DNA of 64,000 bases from Pseudotabrizicola sediminis (GCF_004745575.1 NZ_RPEM01000007.1:206074-270073); one strand, 5' to 3'; numbered from the stretch's first letter, positions 16,279 through 25,796 are shown. Program-made: numbers and translations. The notes: generated by a model not told the origin, from the letters alone.

Positions 16279-19058
16279 CGCTTGCTCCCTTCCGGTACCA
16301 CACGCGGTACCGCACCAAAGGCGGGCAGGCTTTCCCCCATCTGCGGCGGCTCTGCCCGCTCAATCCGCACCCTCAGATCGAACCACGCCGCCTGCCCGGT
16401 TACCGGGTCGGAATTCGAATAGCGCATGCCGTCCCCCTTTGCTGGCAAGAGTTCCGAGATCAGATGATTCAGCAGAAATCCCTGCTTGGCCTCTGTCGCC
16501 CCCTCACTCAACGCCCACGCCCCTTTGCGTTTGCCGATCGCATTCCATGTCCAGACGGTGTTTTCGTTCAGCGCCGCCATCTGCACCACCGGCACCGTGA
16601 TCTGCCCGGTGGGCGAAGTCACCCGTGCCCAATCCCCCTCAGAAAACCCATGCTGCTGCCACAGCTTTGCCGGCACAAACAACGGGTTATGCCCCCGGAT
16701 CTGCCGCAGCCAGGCATTCTGGCCGCCCCAGCTGTGATACATGTCCATCGGGCGTTGGGTCAGGGCATGGACGGTAAAGCCAAATGGTTCTGCCGCATCG
16801 CCAAAGGGTTCATACCACACCGGCAAAGGGTCCATCGCCAGCTTCAGGCGGTTCCGCAGATGATCCGGGGGCTGCACCGCGCCATGGCCTTCGGCGGCAA
16901 GCTGAAAGCGGCGCATCGGTTCGGACCAGATGTTGAACAGATAGGGCTGCGGCGTGTCAAACAGCCCGACCTGCACCGCCCAATCCTGATAGGCGCTGTT
17001 CCACGGCTTGAAAAACGCAGCCTCCGCCGGCACATGCGCCTGATAGAACCCGCCGTTTTCAATGTAGCGCGCCATCTGGTCAGGGTTGGCCGCACCCCGC
17101 CCTTCACCATCGCCACTGCCGCGAAAGCCCATCAGCGGGCCGACACCGGGGCGGCGGATGTGGTTCACGATGTAATCGGCGTAATCCTTGAACTTCGCCG
17201 TGCCATCGTCGTTCACCATCCCCGGCAGGCCCAGCCTTGCCCCCAGATCCAGCAGCACCGATTGGAACCCGCGCACATCGCGGTCGGGCTCCACCACCGG
17301 CCAGCGGATCGCATCGCCCGCCGCATCCGGCTCGCTCACGGGGCGGTCCAACATGCTGATGCAGTCGTGGCGTTCCAGATAGGTCGTATCGGGCAGGATC
17401 AGATCGGCATAGGCCACCATTTCCGACGCATAGGCATCGGAATAGATGATGCGCGGAATGGTATAACTGCCATCCGGCTCTTGCGCTGTCAGCATTTCCA
17501 TCACCTGCGCGGTGTTCATCGAAGAATTCCACGCCATGTTCGCCATGTACAGGAACAGCGTATCTATCCGGTACGGATCGCCTGCATGTGCATTGGGGAT
17601 GACCATATGCATCAGCCCATGGGCGGAAAACGGGTTTTCCCACGAGAACGCCTTGTCGATCCGCGCCGGGCTGCCGTCGGGCAGCAGCGCCAACTGGTCC
17701 GGCCCGCGCACATAGCCCAGATGCGGGCCCGACAGCGGCTTGCCGGGCACGGTCACGAAATGCGGGGTGGGATGTGCCTCCATCGGTTTCGGGTAGGGCG
17801 GCTTCATCCGCCAGCTGCCGGGGGTTTCCACCGCGCCCAGCAGGATCTGCAACAGATGCAGCGCGCGGGCGGTCTGGAACCCGTTGGAATGGGCCGAAAT
17901 GCCGCGCATGGCGTGGAAACTGACCGGGCGGCCGATCATGGTGTCATGCGCATCGCCCCGGAAATCGACCCAAGGCTGTTTGATTTCAATGGCCTGATCA
18001 AAGGCCACGCTTGCGAGTTCCGCTGCCAGCTGCCTGATACGCAGCGCGGTCACGCCACAGCGCGCCGCAACCGCCTCGGGCGCATAGTCCGGCGACAAAT
18101 AGCGTTCCGCCATGTGCTGAAACACCGTGCGATGGCCTTGCCACACCGCCCCCAGATCGGGCTGCACGCCTTTGGCCTCCCACGGGGCAGGCATGCCAGT
18201 GCGGCGGTCGATCACGAAAGGCTGCGCTTCGGCGTTGCGCACGAACAGGCCCTTCTCCGGGCCTGCCGCCTCATTGATCAGGTAAGCCGCGTTGGTGAAG
18301 CGCGCCAGATATTCCAGATCCACCTTGCCCGCCTCCAGCAGGCAATGGATCAGCGACAGGATCAGCAAGCCATCGGTGCCCGGCGTGATGCCGATCCAGT
18401 CATCGGCCACCGCGTTGTACCCGGTGCGGATCGGGTTGACCCCGATCACCCGCGCGCCGCGATCCTTCATCTGGCCGATGCCGATCTTGATCGGGTTGCT
18501 GTCATGGTCTTCGGCCACGCCGAACAGCACGAACAGCTTGCTGCGCTCCCAATCCGGCGCGCCAAACTCCCAGAACGCGCCGCCAAGGGTGTAGATCCCC
18601 GCCGCCGCCATGTTGACCGAACAGAACCCGCCATGCGCGGCATAGTTGGGCGTGCCGAAAGCCTGCGCCCACCAACCGGTGAAAGACTGCGACTGGTCGC
18701 GCCCGGTGAAGAACGCCAGCTTTTCCGGCGCGGTCTCGCGCAACGGGCGCATCCAGTCCACCGCCGTCTGCAGCGCCTCGTCCCAGCTGATCGGCTCGAA
18801 CGCGCCCGACCCGCGTGGGCCAACCCGGCGCAGTGGCGTGCGCAAGCGGCTGGGCGCGGTGACCTGCATGATCCCGGCAGCCCCCTTGGCGCACAGCACG
18901 CCCTTGTTGATCGGGTGGTCGCGGTTGCCTTCGATATAAGTGACCTTGCCGCTGTTCAGATGCACATTGATGCCGCAGCGGCAGGCGCACATATAGCAGG
19001 TGGTTTTGCGAACCTCATCAGAGACATGGGGCGATGTGTTCAGACGCGGTTGGTTCAT
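16275..19058 (-). CDS. soeA: Molybdopterin oxidoreductase, probable sulfite dehydrogenase subunit SoeA
   Basis: This 927-residue enzyme of the DMSO-reductase superfamily begins directly with the N-terminal [4Fe-4S] site, C-x2-C-x3-C in CYMCACRCG plus a distal LCAKG. No twin-arginine signal is present. Periplasmic DmsA proteins carry that signal, so its absence supports a cytoplasmic SoeA, which oxidises sulfite to sulfate and passes electrons through SoeB and SoeC to quinone. It overlaps ackA by four bases in an operon with xsc and tauE, so sulfite released by Xsc is the obvious substrate. Substrate assignment is inferred from context and family. Confidence 0.82.
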   Translation of the reverse strand: MNQPRLNTSPHVSDEVRKTTCYMCACRCGINVHLNSGKVTYIEGNRDHPINKGVLCAKGAAGIMQVTAPSRLRTPLRRVGPRGSGAFEPISWDEALQTAVDWMRPLRETAPEKLAFFTGRDQSQSFTGWWAQAFGTPNYAAHGGFCSVNMAAAGIYTLGGAFWEFGAPDWERSKLFVLFGVAEDHDSNPIKIGIGQMKDRGARVIGVNPIRTGYNAVADDWIGITPGTDGLLILSLIHCLLEAGKVDLEYLARFTNAAYLINEAAGPEKGLFVRNAEAQPFVIDRRTGMPAPWEAKGVQPDLGAVWQGHRTVFQHMAERYLSPDYAPEAVAARCGVTALRIRQLAAELASVAFDQAIEIKQPWVDFRGDAHDTMIGRPVSFHAMRGISAHSNGFQTARALHLLQILLGAVETPGSWRMKPPYPKPMEAHPTPHFVTVPGKPLSGPHLGYVRGPDQLALLPDGSPARIDKAFSWENPFSAHGLMHMVIPNAHAGDPYRIDTLFLYMANMAWNSSMNTAQVMEMLTAQEPDGSYTIPRIIYSDAYASEMVAYADLILPDTTYLERHDCISMLDRPVSEPDAAGDAIRWPVVEPDRDVRGFQSVLLDLGARLGLPGMVNDDGTAKFKDYADYIVNHIRRPGVGPLMGFRGSGDGEGRGAANPDQMARYIENGGFYQAHVPAEAAFFKPWNSAYQDWAVQVGLFDTPQPYLFNIWSEPMRRFQLAAEGHGAVQPPDHLRNRLKLAMDPLPVWYEPFGDAAEPFGFTVHALTQRPMDMYHSWGGQNAWLRQIRGHNPLFVPAKLWQQHGFSEGDWARVTSPTGQITVPVVQMAALNENTVWTWNAIGKRKGAWALSEGATEAKQGFLLNHLISELLPAKGDGMRYSNSDPVTGQAAWFDLRVRIERAEPPQMGESLPAFGAVPRVVPEGSKR

Positions 19059-20152
19059 CGCAGCCCCTCCTCTTGCCGCATGACGGCCCCGGCTTCTAAG
19101 GCAATCTGGCGTTCTTCATCGGCGGGAACGGTCCAGATCGCGACGCCGGATGTCGCCGCATGCAGGGCCGGAGCCCCTCGCGCATTGGCCTCACCGTCCA
19201 GCACCGCCCCCAGAAAGGCAAGCTGGTTCACGATTTTGGAACGGATGATACCGTCATTCTCGCCAATCCCGCCGGTGAAGGTGATCGCATCCAGACCGCC
19301 AAGCGCGGCACACAGCGATGCCCCATGCCGCGCCGCCCAATAGCAGAAATGATCAATGGCAAACCTCGCCTCCGGCGTGCCGGCCGCGTGCAGGGCGCGC
19401 ATGTCGTTGCTGCCACCCAGCGCTTTCAGCCCCGAGGCGCGGTTGAGCATTTCCCCGGCGCCATCAATCCCGTAGCGTGCAGCCAGATCCAGCACCACCG
19501 CTGGATCAAGCCCGCCGGGACGGGTTCCCATGGTCAGCCCATCCAGCGGCGAAAACCCCATGCTGGAGGCGACCGACCGACCGTCGGCAATAGCGCAAGC
19601 AGATGCGCCATTGCCCAAATGGAACGAAAGCATGCGTTTTGGCTGTGGTTTTTCCGTAAATTCTTGCACATTTCGAACAATTGCGGAGTATGACAACCCA
19701 TGAAATCCGTACCGCCGCAGCCCCTTTTGCCGCTCGGCCAGCGGCAAAGCATAGGCTGTCGCCACCTCCGGATTGGTTGCATGGAATGCCGTGTCAAACG
19801 CCGCATATTGCGGCATCGCGGGCCACAGCCGCGCCACGGCGCGCATGCCTGCCAAGGCGGGCGGGTTGTGCAAAGGGGCGAGCCCTGCGCAAGCCGCAAT
19901 CTCTGCATCTACCTCTGGCGTGATGCGGCAGGTCTGGGTCAGCCCTGCCCCGCCATGCACCACCCGGTGCGCGGCCGCCCGCAGCTCAGCCGCAGGCACC
20001 GCCAGCCGCTGCAGCCCCAGTGTCAGGGCCGCCGCGTGATCCGCCGGGCCGCCACTGCCGATCTGTTCCACCTGCGCCTGTGCGCAAAGCGTCATGCCGG
20101 CAAACACCGCCAGCTTGACTGAAGACGAGCCCGAATTGACCACCAGAAGCAT
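19055..20152 (-). CDS. ackA: Acetate kinase within the taurine operon
   Basis: AckA converts acetyl phosphate and ADP to acetate and ATP. From the ATG at 20152 it has 365 residues, somewhat short for the family (about 400). It shows the expected blocks: VVNSGSSSVKLAVF at the N-terminus, HRVVHGGAGL, RRYGFHGLSY, HLGNGASACAIADGRSV, then MGTRPGGLDPA, and FTGGIGEND near the end. Its start overlaps the tauE stop by one base (TGATG). In related clusters a phosphotransacetylase usually follows xsc, so AckA here suggests direct ATP gain from Xsc product. A longer frame to 20914 is only read-through opposite tauE and is rejected. Confidence 0.92.
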   Translation of the reverse strand: MLLVVNSGSSSVKLAVFAGMTLCAQAQVEQIGSGGPADHAAALTLGLQRLAVPAAELRAAAHRVVHGGAGLTQTCRITPEVDAEIAACAGLAPLHNPPALAGMRAVARLWPAMPQYAAFDTAFHATNPEVATAYALPLAERQKGLRRYGFHGLSYSAIVRNVQEFTEKPQPKRMLSFHLGNGASACAIADGRSVASSMGFSPLDGLTMGTRPGGLDPAVVLDLAARYGIDGAGEMLNRASGLKALGGSNDMRALHAAGTPEARFAIDHFCYWAARHGASLCAALGGLDAITFTGGIGENDGIIRSKIVNQLAFLGAVLDGEANARGAPALHAATSGVAIWTVPADEERQIALEAGAVMRQEEGLR

Positions 20153-20892
20153 CACATCACCGATTTCAAAAGCCCTGCCACCGACAGCCCCGTGAGCAGC
20201 AGGATGGCAAAGCGCCGGAAATCCTGCGGGCTGGTGCTGGCAAAGCGCCGCCCGCCAAGCCATAACCCGATCAGCATAAACGGCAAACCGAAGGCCGTCG
20301 CGATGAAACTGTCGCGGGTGATCTGACCAGCCTGCCACAGCACCGGCAACGACCATAAATCCAGCACGGTGAAATAGGCGATGACCGTCGCCCGAAACAC
20401 CACCGGGGCCACCCCTTGCGCGGTGAAGAACACCGCCACCGGCAAGCCCCCCACCGCCATCCCATTGGCAAGGCCCGACACCGCCCCCACACCGACATGT
20501 GCGCCATCCCCTTGCCGCCCGATGCGCCAGCCCGCCAGCAGCAGCCCGCACATCATCAGCACGAACACCGACAGCACCGCCCGCCCCAGATCTGCACCGG
20601 CCCATTGCACCGCCGCCACGCCCAAAGGCACGCCCACCAGACAGCCCGCGAACAACCCCGCCACACGCCGCCAGTCGATATGCGCCCAGATCCCGCGCGC
20701 CTGCCCGGCGGTCATGAAGATATCGGCAAGGATCACCACCGGGACAAAGGGGAACGGGTCGGTCACCAAGGCGGCAAACAGCATCACCAAAGCGGCAAAG
20801 CCAAAGCCGGAATAGCCGCGCACATAGCCCGCCACGACCATGCCGGCGGCGACCAGCGCCGCCTCGGCCCCGGTCAGCCCAAAGGGGATCAT
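20152..20892 (-). CDS. tauE: TauE/SafE-family anion (sulfite) exporter
   Basis: This 246-residue membrane protein of the TSUP family has about eight hydrophobic helices. It opens with AGMVVAGYVRGYSGFGFAALVM, the typical first repeat with glycine-rich turns, and the second repeat GVGAVSGLANGMAVGGLPVAVFF mirrors it. It lies between xsc (four-base overlap) and ackA (one-base overlap). Export of sulfite or sulfoacetate produced by taurine breakdown is therefore the likely function. The precise anion is inferred from context. Confidence 0.85.
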   Translation of the reverse strand: MIPFGLTGAEAALVAAGMVVAGYVRGYSGFGFAALVMLFAALVTDPFPFVPVVILADIFMTAGQARGIWAHIDWRRVAGLFAGCLVGVPLGVAAVQWAGADLGRAVLSVFVLMMCGLLLAGWRIGRQGDGAHVGVGAVSGLANGMAVGGLPVAVFFTAQGVAPVVFRATVIAYFTVLDLWSLPVLWQAGQITRDSFIATAFGLPFMLIGLWLGGRRFASTSPQDFRRFAILLLTGLSVAGLLKSVM

Positions 20893-22661
20893 GCGACCTG
20901 CGGCCGCATGTCATCCTTGGAAATCCCCGCCACCTCTACCGGCTTTTTCATCGCATCACGGCGGAACGGCTCGCCCAACTCTTGATTGATCATCGCTTCA
21001 ATCAACGTGGTCTTGCCCACCTTCTGATCCGCCAAAGCCTGCGTCAGCGCGTCGCGCAATTCCTCCATCGTGCGCGCCTGCACACCTTGCAACCCGCAGG
21101 CCCGCGCGATCCCGGCGTAGGACACGCCTTCATCCAGTTCGGTGCCCACGAAGTTGTCCTCATACCACAGGGTCGAATTGCGCTTTTCCGCGCCCCATTG
21201 GTAATTGCGGAACACCACCATGGTCACCGCAGGCCATTCGGGCCGACCAATCGCGGTCAGTTCCGTCACCGCGATGCCAAAGGCCCCGTCGCCGGAAAAG
21301 CCGACCACCGGCACATCGGGACAGGCAATCTTGGCTCCAACGATGCTGGGCAGTCCATAACCGCAAGGCCCGAACAGCCCCGGTGCCAGATATTTCCGCC
21401 CTGATTCGAATGTGGGATAGGCGTTGCCGATCGCGCAGTTGTTGCCGATGTCGCTGGAGATGATCGCCTCGCGCGGCAGCGCAGACTGAATCGCGCGCCA
21501 GGCCATGCGCGGGCTCATCCAGTCAGGCTTGGCATCGCGGGCCCGCTGATTCCATGACGTTCCCGGATCATCCTCTTCATGATCCATCGACGACAGCGCC
21601 TGCGCCCACGCCGATTTCACCTGTGCGATTTTCGCTTTGCGTTCGATGCGCCCATGGTCACCGGCGGTGATGGCCAATTGCGCCAAAACCGCTTCGGCGA
21701 CCTTTTTGGAATCGCCGACAATACCGACCGTTACCTGTTTCGTCAGCCCGATCCGATCCGGGTTGATGTCGACTTGGATGATCCTGGCCGCTTTCGGCCA
21801 ATAGTCCAGCGCGTATCCCGGGATCGTTGAAAACGGGTTCAGCCGAGTACCCAAACAGAATACCACATCTGCCTCAGAAATCAACTCCATTGCGGCCTTG
21901 GACCCGTTGTAGCCCAACGGCCCGGCAAACAGAGGGTGCGACCCCGGGAAAGCATCGTTGTGCTGGTAGCCGACGCAGACCGGCGCATCCAGCCGTTCGG
22001 CCAGCGCCATACTGGCCGGAATGGCCCCACCCAGCACCACACCGGCCCCGTTCAGGATCACCGGAAACTTCGCCTCTGACAGCAGCGCCGCGGCCTGCGC
22101 AATTGCCGCTTCCCCCCCGGCGGGCCGCTCGAACTCCACCACTTCGGGCAGGTCGATATCAATCACCTGAGTCCAGAAATCGCGCGGCATGTTGATCTGC
22201 GCCGGGGCTGACTGGCGCTTGGCCTGCAGGATGCAGCGGTTCAGCACCTCGGCCACGCGGCTGGGGTCACGCACCTCTTCCTGATAGCAGACCATATCCT
22301 TGAACAGTGCCATCTGTTCGACTTCCTGAAAGCCGCCCATCCCGATGGTCTTGTTTGCGGCCTGTGGCGTTACCAGCAGCAGCGGCGTGTGGTTCCAGTA
22401 GGCGGTCTTCACGGCGGTGACGAAATTGGTGATCCCCGGCCCGTTCTGCGCGATCATCATGCTCATCTTGCCCGACGCACGGGTGTAGCCGTCGGCCATC
22501 ATCCCGCCGCTGCCCTCATGCGCGCAATCCCAGAAAGTGATCCCGGCGCGCGGGAACAGGTCGGAAATCGGCATGAAAGCCGAGCCGATGATGCCGAAGG
22601 CATGTTCGATGCCATGGCGCTGCAGGGTTTTCACAAAGGCTTCTTCTGTGGTCATGCGCAT
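20889..22661 (-). CDS. xsc: Sulfoacetaldehyde acetyltransferase
   Basis: Xsc is a thiamine-diphosphate enzyme that converts sulfoacetaldehyde and phosphate to acetyl phosphate and sulfite. From the ATG at 22661 it has 590 residues, the usual length. An AGGAG lies eight bases upstream of this start; a longer frame to 22712 exists but lacks support. Visible signs are the N-terminal pyrimidine-domain glutamate context CAHEGSGGMMADGY and the ThDP/Mg segment GFSGDGAFGIAVTEL followed by NYQWGAEKRN. It heads a six-gene overlapping operon (xsc-tauE-ackA-soeABC). Two TauR-like boxes lie about 60-90 bases upstream. Confidence 0.95.
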   Translation of the reverse strand: MRMTTEEAFVKTLQRHGIEHAFGIIGSAFMPISDLFPRAGITFWDCAHEGSGGMMADGYTRASGKMSMMIAQNGPGITNFVTAVKTAYWNHTPLLLVTPQAANKTIGMGGFQEVEQMALFKDMVCYQEEVRDPSRVAEVLNRCILQAKRQSAPAQINMPRDFWTQVIDIDLPEVVEFERPAGGEAAIAQAAALLSEAKFPVILNGAGVVLGGAIPASMALAERLDAPVCVGYQHNDAFPGSHPLFAGPLGYNGSKAAMELISEADVVFCLGTRLNPFSTIPGYALDYWPKAARIIQVDINPDRIGLTKQVTVGIVGDSKKVAEAVLAQLAITAGDHGRIERKAKIAQVKSAWAQALSSMDHEEDDPGTSWNQRARDAKPDWMSPRMAWRAIQSALPREAIISSDIGNNCAIGNAYPTFESGRKYLAPGLFGPCGYGLPSIVGAKIACPDVPVVGFSGDGAFGIAVTELTAIGRPEWPAVTMVVFRNYQWGAEKRNSTLWYEDNFVGTELDEGVSYAGIARACGLQGVQARTMEELRDALTQALADQKVGKTTLIEAMINQELGEPFRRDAMKKPVEVAGISKDDMRPQVA

Positions 22662-22719
22662 CGGTCCGGCTCCTGCAGGGGGATCTTTGGGACAGTCTAG
22701 CGGGGCCGACATACCCGGC

Positions 22720-22752
22720 TTAGGGCCAGAGGGTCTGCGCCTTTAAGTCCAG
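22720..22752 (-). promoter_or_regulatory. Candidate TauR operator upstream of xsc
   Basis: On the minus strand CTGGACTTAA (22752-22743) and CTGGCCCTAA (22729-22720) form a direct repeat with starts 23 bases apart. From memory, Rhodobacter capsulatus TauR recognises direct repeats close to CTGGACYTAA; the first copy fits exactly and the second differs at one position. The pair lies 59-91 bases before the xsc start, a suitable place for an activator. The same 23-base spacing recurs before tpa. Confidence 0.75.
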
Positions 22753-22761
22753 ACCGCGCAC

Positions 22762-24225
22762 CTATCGCATCCGCCCCAAAGCCTGCGCAATCCGGGCAAT
22801 GCCTTCGGGAATGCGGGATGGCGCAATGGACGAATAGGCCAGCCGGTAATGCTGGCGGCTGGCGCGGTCGGGGTGAAAAAACGCCCGGCCCGGTTCGATC
22901 AGCACGCCCTCGCCCCGCAGCTGCGCGGCCAGAACTTCGGTATCCACCCCGTCCGCCGCCCGCATCCAGATGCTGGACCCGCCAAAGCCGCCCTGCCCCA
23001 CCATGTTCAACCCCTGGTCGGCCAAGGCGTCTTCCATCACCTGTCGGCGGCGGCGGAACGCCACCCGCATCCGGTTGATCAGCGCGTCGTAATGGCCATC
23101 AGCCAGAAAATACGCCACCGTCCGCTGGATATGCCCCGGCGGATGGCGCAGCACCATCGCCCGCAACGCCCGCGCCTCGGCGATGAAACTCGGCGAGGCC
23201 ACCAGATACCCCAGCCGCAGGCCCGGAAAGATCGACTTGGAAAACGACCCGGCATAAACAACCCGGCCTTCCCGGTCCAAGGACTTCAACGCCGGGGCCA
23301 CGGGTTTGAGGTAGGACATCTCGAATTCATAATCATCCTCTACAATCACGAAGCCCTGCCGCGTTGCCGCCTCCAGCAGCGCCACCCGCCGCGCGACCGG
23401 CATGGTGGCGTTGGTCGGGCATTGGTGCGAGGCGGTTGTGAACACCACATCCACGCCCGCAGGCACTCGCTCCGGCGGCAATCCGCCCTCATCCACATCC
23501 ACGACCAGCACGTCCGTTCCCGACGGCCCCAGAATGGCGCGCAGGCCGGGATAGCCGGGGTTCTCCATCACCGCGCGCCTGCCCGGCCCCAACAAGACCT
23601 GCGCCGCGATCCAAAGCGCGTTCTGCGCGCCCATGGTCAGCAGCACCTCGTCCGCCCGCGCCGCAATTCCCCGACGTGGCAGGATGCTGCGCAAGACATG
23701 CTCGATCAACATCGGGTCATCGCGTTCATAATAGTCCGAGGTCAGCGCCGTGAAATCGCGCCGCCCCAACGCGCGCAAGGCGCAGGCCCGCCAGTTCTGA
23801 TGATCAAACAGCGCCGGGTCGGCCTGACCGTAGATGAAGGGAAACGGATAGCGCTCCCAGTCCTCGGGCTTGGCCAGCCGCGCCAGCTTTGAGTACCGCG
23901 CCCCGGTCAGGGCGGCAAAATCCACCCCTTCATCCCGCGCTGGCGATGACGGAAACTCCGGCGCGCGGGGGGCTGTGTCCGACACAAAATACCCCGACCG
24001 CCCCCGCGCCGACAGGTAATCCGAAGACACCAGATCGGCGTAGGCAAGGGTCACCGTAATCCGGCTGACCCCCAGATGCAGCGCCAGCCCGCGCGACGAC
24101 GGCATCTTGTCTCCGGGCCGCAACCGCCCCGCCAGCACGCCCTGCACCACCATGGACCGGATGCGGCTTTGCAGGGTGCCAGCCGTTCCGGGCGGGAGGA
24201 AAAACGCTTCGGCGGGAATGGGCAT
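22762..24225 (-). CDS. tauR: Taurine-responsive MocR-type regulator TauR
   Basis: This 487-residue protein has an N-terminal GntR winged helix (residues about 15-80; MPSSRGLALHLGVSRITVTLAYADL) and a C-terminal fold-type I aminotransferase-like domain. The PLP-lysine motif is YAGSFSKSIFPGLRLGYL. MocR-type TauR activates taurine genes in Rhodobacteraceae. It sits between tpa and xsc on the same strand, matching known tpa-tauR-xsc arrangements. A TauR-like inverted repeat lies directly before its start, suggesting self-control. Confidence 0.92.
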   Translation of the reverse strand: MPIPAEAFFLPPGTAGTLQSRIRSMVVQGVLAGRLRPGDKMPSSRGLALHLGVSRITVTLAYADLVSSDYLSARGRSGYFVSDTAPRAPEFPSSPARDEGVDFAALTGARYSKLARLAKPEDWERYPFPFIYGQADPALFDHQNWRACALRALGRRDFTALTSDYYERDDPMLIEHVLRSILPRRGIAARADEVLLTMGAQNALWIAAQVLLGPGRRAVMENPGYPGLRAILGPSGTDVLVVDVDEGGLPPERVPAGVDVVFTTASHQCPTNATMPVARRVALLEAATRQGFVIVEDDYEFEMSYLKPVAPALKSLDREGRVVYAGSFSKSIFPGLRLGYLVASPSFIAEARALRAMVLRHPPGHIQRTVAYFLADGHYDALINRMRVAFRRRRQVMEDALADQGLNMVGQGGFGGSSIWMRAADGVDTEVLAAQLRGEGVLIEPGRAFFHPDRASRQHYRLAYSSIAPSRIPEGIARIAQALGRMR

Positions 24226-24228
24226 GAT

Positions 24229-24253
24229 CTGGCCTTAATAACGGTAAGACCAG
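24229..24253. promoter_or_regulatory. TauR-like inverted repeat at the tauR start
   Basis: CTGGCCTTAA (plus strand, 24229-24238) and CTGGTCTTAC (minus strand, 24253-24244) face each other. They form an imperfect dyad whose near edge is three bases from the tauR ATG at 24225. The half-sites resemble the boxes before xsc and tpa, but here they are inverted. Binding so close to the start would be expected to repress, consistent with autoregulation. This is inference from sequence only. Confidence 0.55.
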
Positions 24254-24372
24254 AAACGCCGTGCCCATCCAAAGGTCAAGCCCGCCCTCGTATTTGCTGC
24301 CTTCACAAACGCTTCCCACGCTGATCGCAGACCGGAGGCGGAGCGAAGGCGACAACGACATGAAAACAGTGT

Positions 24373-24397
24373 CCTCTGCCCTTCTTCAGGGCAGAGG
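24373..24397 (-). terminator. Hairpin downstream of tpa
   Basis: A perfect nine-base stem (CCTCTGCCC at 24373-24381 with GGGCAGAGG at 24389-24397) has a seven-base loop and starts 23 bases after the tpa stop. On the minus strand it is followed after a few bases by TGTTTTC, a weak T-tract. It probably ends or attenuates tpa transcripts before tauR. Confidence 0.6.
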
Positions 24398-24419
24398 AGT
24401 CAATTTTCTTGAAAACGCC

Positions 24420-25796
24420 TCAGCCGCACACCCGCGTCAGGGCCTGATCAATGGCATCGGTGATCTGATCAATGTCATCGGGGGTCGCGATCAGCGCGGG
24501 CGACAGGCACAGCGTGTTGTTCAGCCCCGGAACCGAGCGGTTGGTCGCCCCGATGATTACCCCCTGCGCCATACAATCGGCCACCACCGCCTGCACGCGC
24601 TTTTCATCCAGCGCCTCTTTGCTGCCCCGGTCCGCCACCAGCTCGGCCCCGCAGAACAGCCCCTTGCCGCGCACGTCACCGATCACCGCATGCTTGTCCA
24701 TCAAAGCGCGCAGGTTGCCCATCAGCCGCGCGCCCATGGCGGTGGTGTTGTCCAGCAACCCCTCATCCTCGATGATCCGCATATTTTCCAGCGCCGCCGC
24801 AGGCCCCGCCGTACAGCCGCCAAAGGTGCTGATATCGCGGAAATAGCTCATCGTGTCGGTGGGGTCGTCCTTGAACAACTCGAACACCGCTTCTGTCGTC
24901 ACCGTGCAGGAAATCGCGGCATAGCCAGAGGCGACACCCTTGGCCATCGTCACGAAATCGGGCTTGATGCCATAGTGCTGATAGCCGAACCACGTTCCCG
25001 TCCGGCCCACGCCGCACACCACCTCGTCGATGTGCAAAAGGATGTCATACTTGGCGCAGATCTCCTGCACCTTCTCCCAATACCCCGCCGGTGGCACGAT
25101 GACCCCGCCCCCCGCCGTCACCGGTTCCAGCACCAGACAGCCCACCGTATCGGGGCCTTCGCGCAGGATCACCTCTTCGATCGCCTCGGCGGCGCGCAAC
25201 CCGTAGTTTTCCACGTCCCATTGCTTGCGGTATTCCAGACAATGCGGAACCATCACAAAGCCATCGGGATAAGGCCCGTATTGCGCCGCCCGCTGCGCCT
25301 GCCCGGATGTCGCCAGCGTGCCGATGGTGGTGCCGTGGTAGTCCCGCTCACGGTACAGGATCTTCCACTTCCGCCCGCCATGGTGCTTGTGCGCGATCTG
25401 GCGCACCATCTTGTAGACCTTCTCGTTCGCCTCGGACCCGGAGTTTGAGTAATAAACCCGCGAAAGCCCCGGCATCTTTTCGATCAGCCTTTGGGCAAAG
25501 CGCGCGCCTGGCACCGACCCTGCGGCCCCGGCGAAATAGTTCATCTTGATCAGCTGATCGCGCACCGCATTGGCAATGCTCTCGCGGCCATAGCCGACGT
25601 TCACCGTCCAGACCCCGCCCGACACTGCATCCAGATGCTCTTTGCCGCGCGCATCCCAGACCCGCATGCCTTTGCCTTCGATGATCACGCGTGGATCAAC
25701 GGTTTCATAGGGCTTGTGCTGGCTCAGATGGTGCCACACATGGGCGCGGTCCGCCTCGACCACCGCTGAGATATCATTGCTGCTGTAGCTGTCCAT
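24420..25796 (-). CDS. tpa: Taurine:pyruvate aminotransferase
   Basis: This PLP-dependent class III aminotransferase of 458 residues moves the amino group of taurine to pyruvate, giving sulfoacetaldehyde and alanine. Markers are YYSNSGSEANEKVYKMVRQI, the DYHGTT segment, HIDEVVCGVGRTG, and the PLP lysine in VTMAKGVASGY. I start at the ATG at 25796, with an AAAGG a few bases upstream; the frame extends to 25952 without support. It is divergent from tauABC. Its product feeds Xsc, encoded about 1.8 kb further along the same strand. Confidence 0.93.
   Translation of the reverse strand: MDSYSSNDISAVVEADRAHVWHHLSQHKPYETVDPRVIIEGKGMRVWDARGKEHLDAVSGGVWTVNVGYGRESIANAVRDQLIKMNYFAGAAGSVPGARFAQRLIEKMPGLSRVYYSNSGSEANEKVYKMVRQIAHKHHGGRKWKILYRERDYHGTTIGTLATSGQAQRAAQYGPYPDGFVMVPHCLEYRKQWDVENYGLRAAEAIEEVILREGPDTVGCLVLEPVTAGGGVIVPPAGYWEKVQEICAKYDILLHIDEVVCGVGRTGTWFGYQHYGIKPDFVTMAKGVASGYAAISCTVTTEAVFELFKDDPTDTMSYFRDISTFGGCTAGPAAALENMRIIEDEGLLDNTTAMGARLMGNLRALMDKHAVIGDVRGKGLFCGAELVADRGSKEALDEKRVQAVVADCMAQGVIIGATNRSVPGLNNTLCLSPALIATPDDIDQITDAIDQALTRVCG

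Noticed and set aside
14671..19058. DMSO reductase (DmsABC) naming
   Set aside because: The catalytic subunit lacks the twin-arginine signal and the genes are embedded in a sulfonate operon, so SoeABC fits better.
16122..19343. Open frame of about 1070 codons on the plus strand opposite soeA
   Set aside because: It is antisense to a complete molybdoenzyme with clear motifs. Its translation is histidine/arginine/proline-rich with no domain, a usual effect of high GC.
20153..20914. Extension of ackA to a 619-residue protein
   Set aside because: The added part is out-of-frame text over tauE. Acetate kinase proper begins at the ATG at 20152 with its conserved N-terminus.
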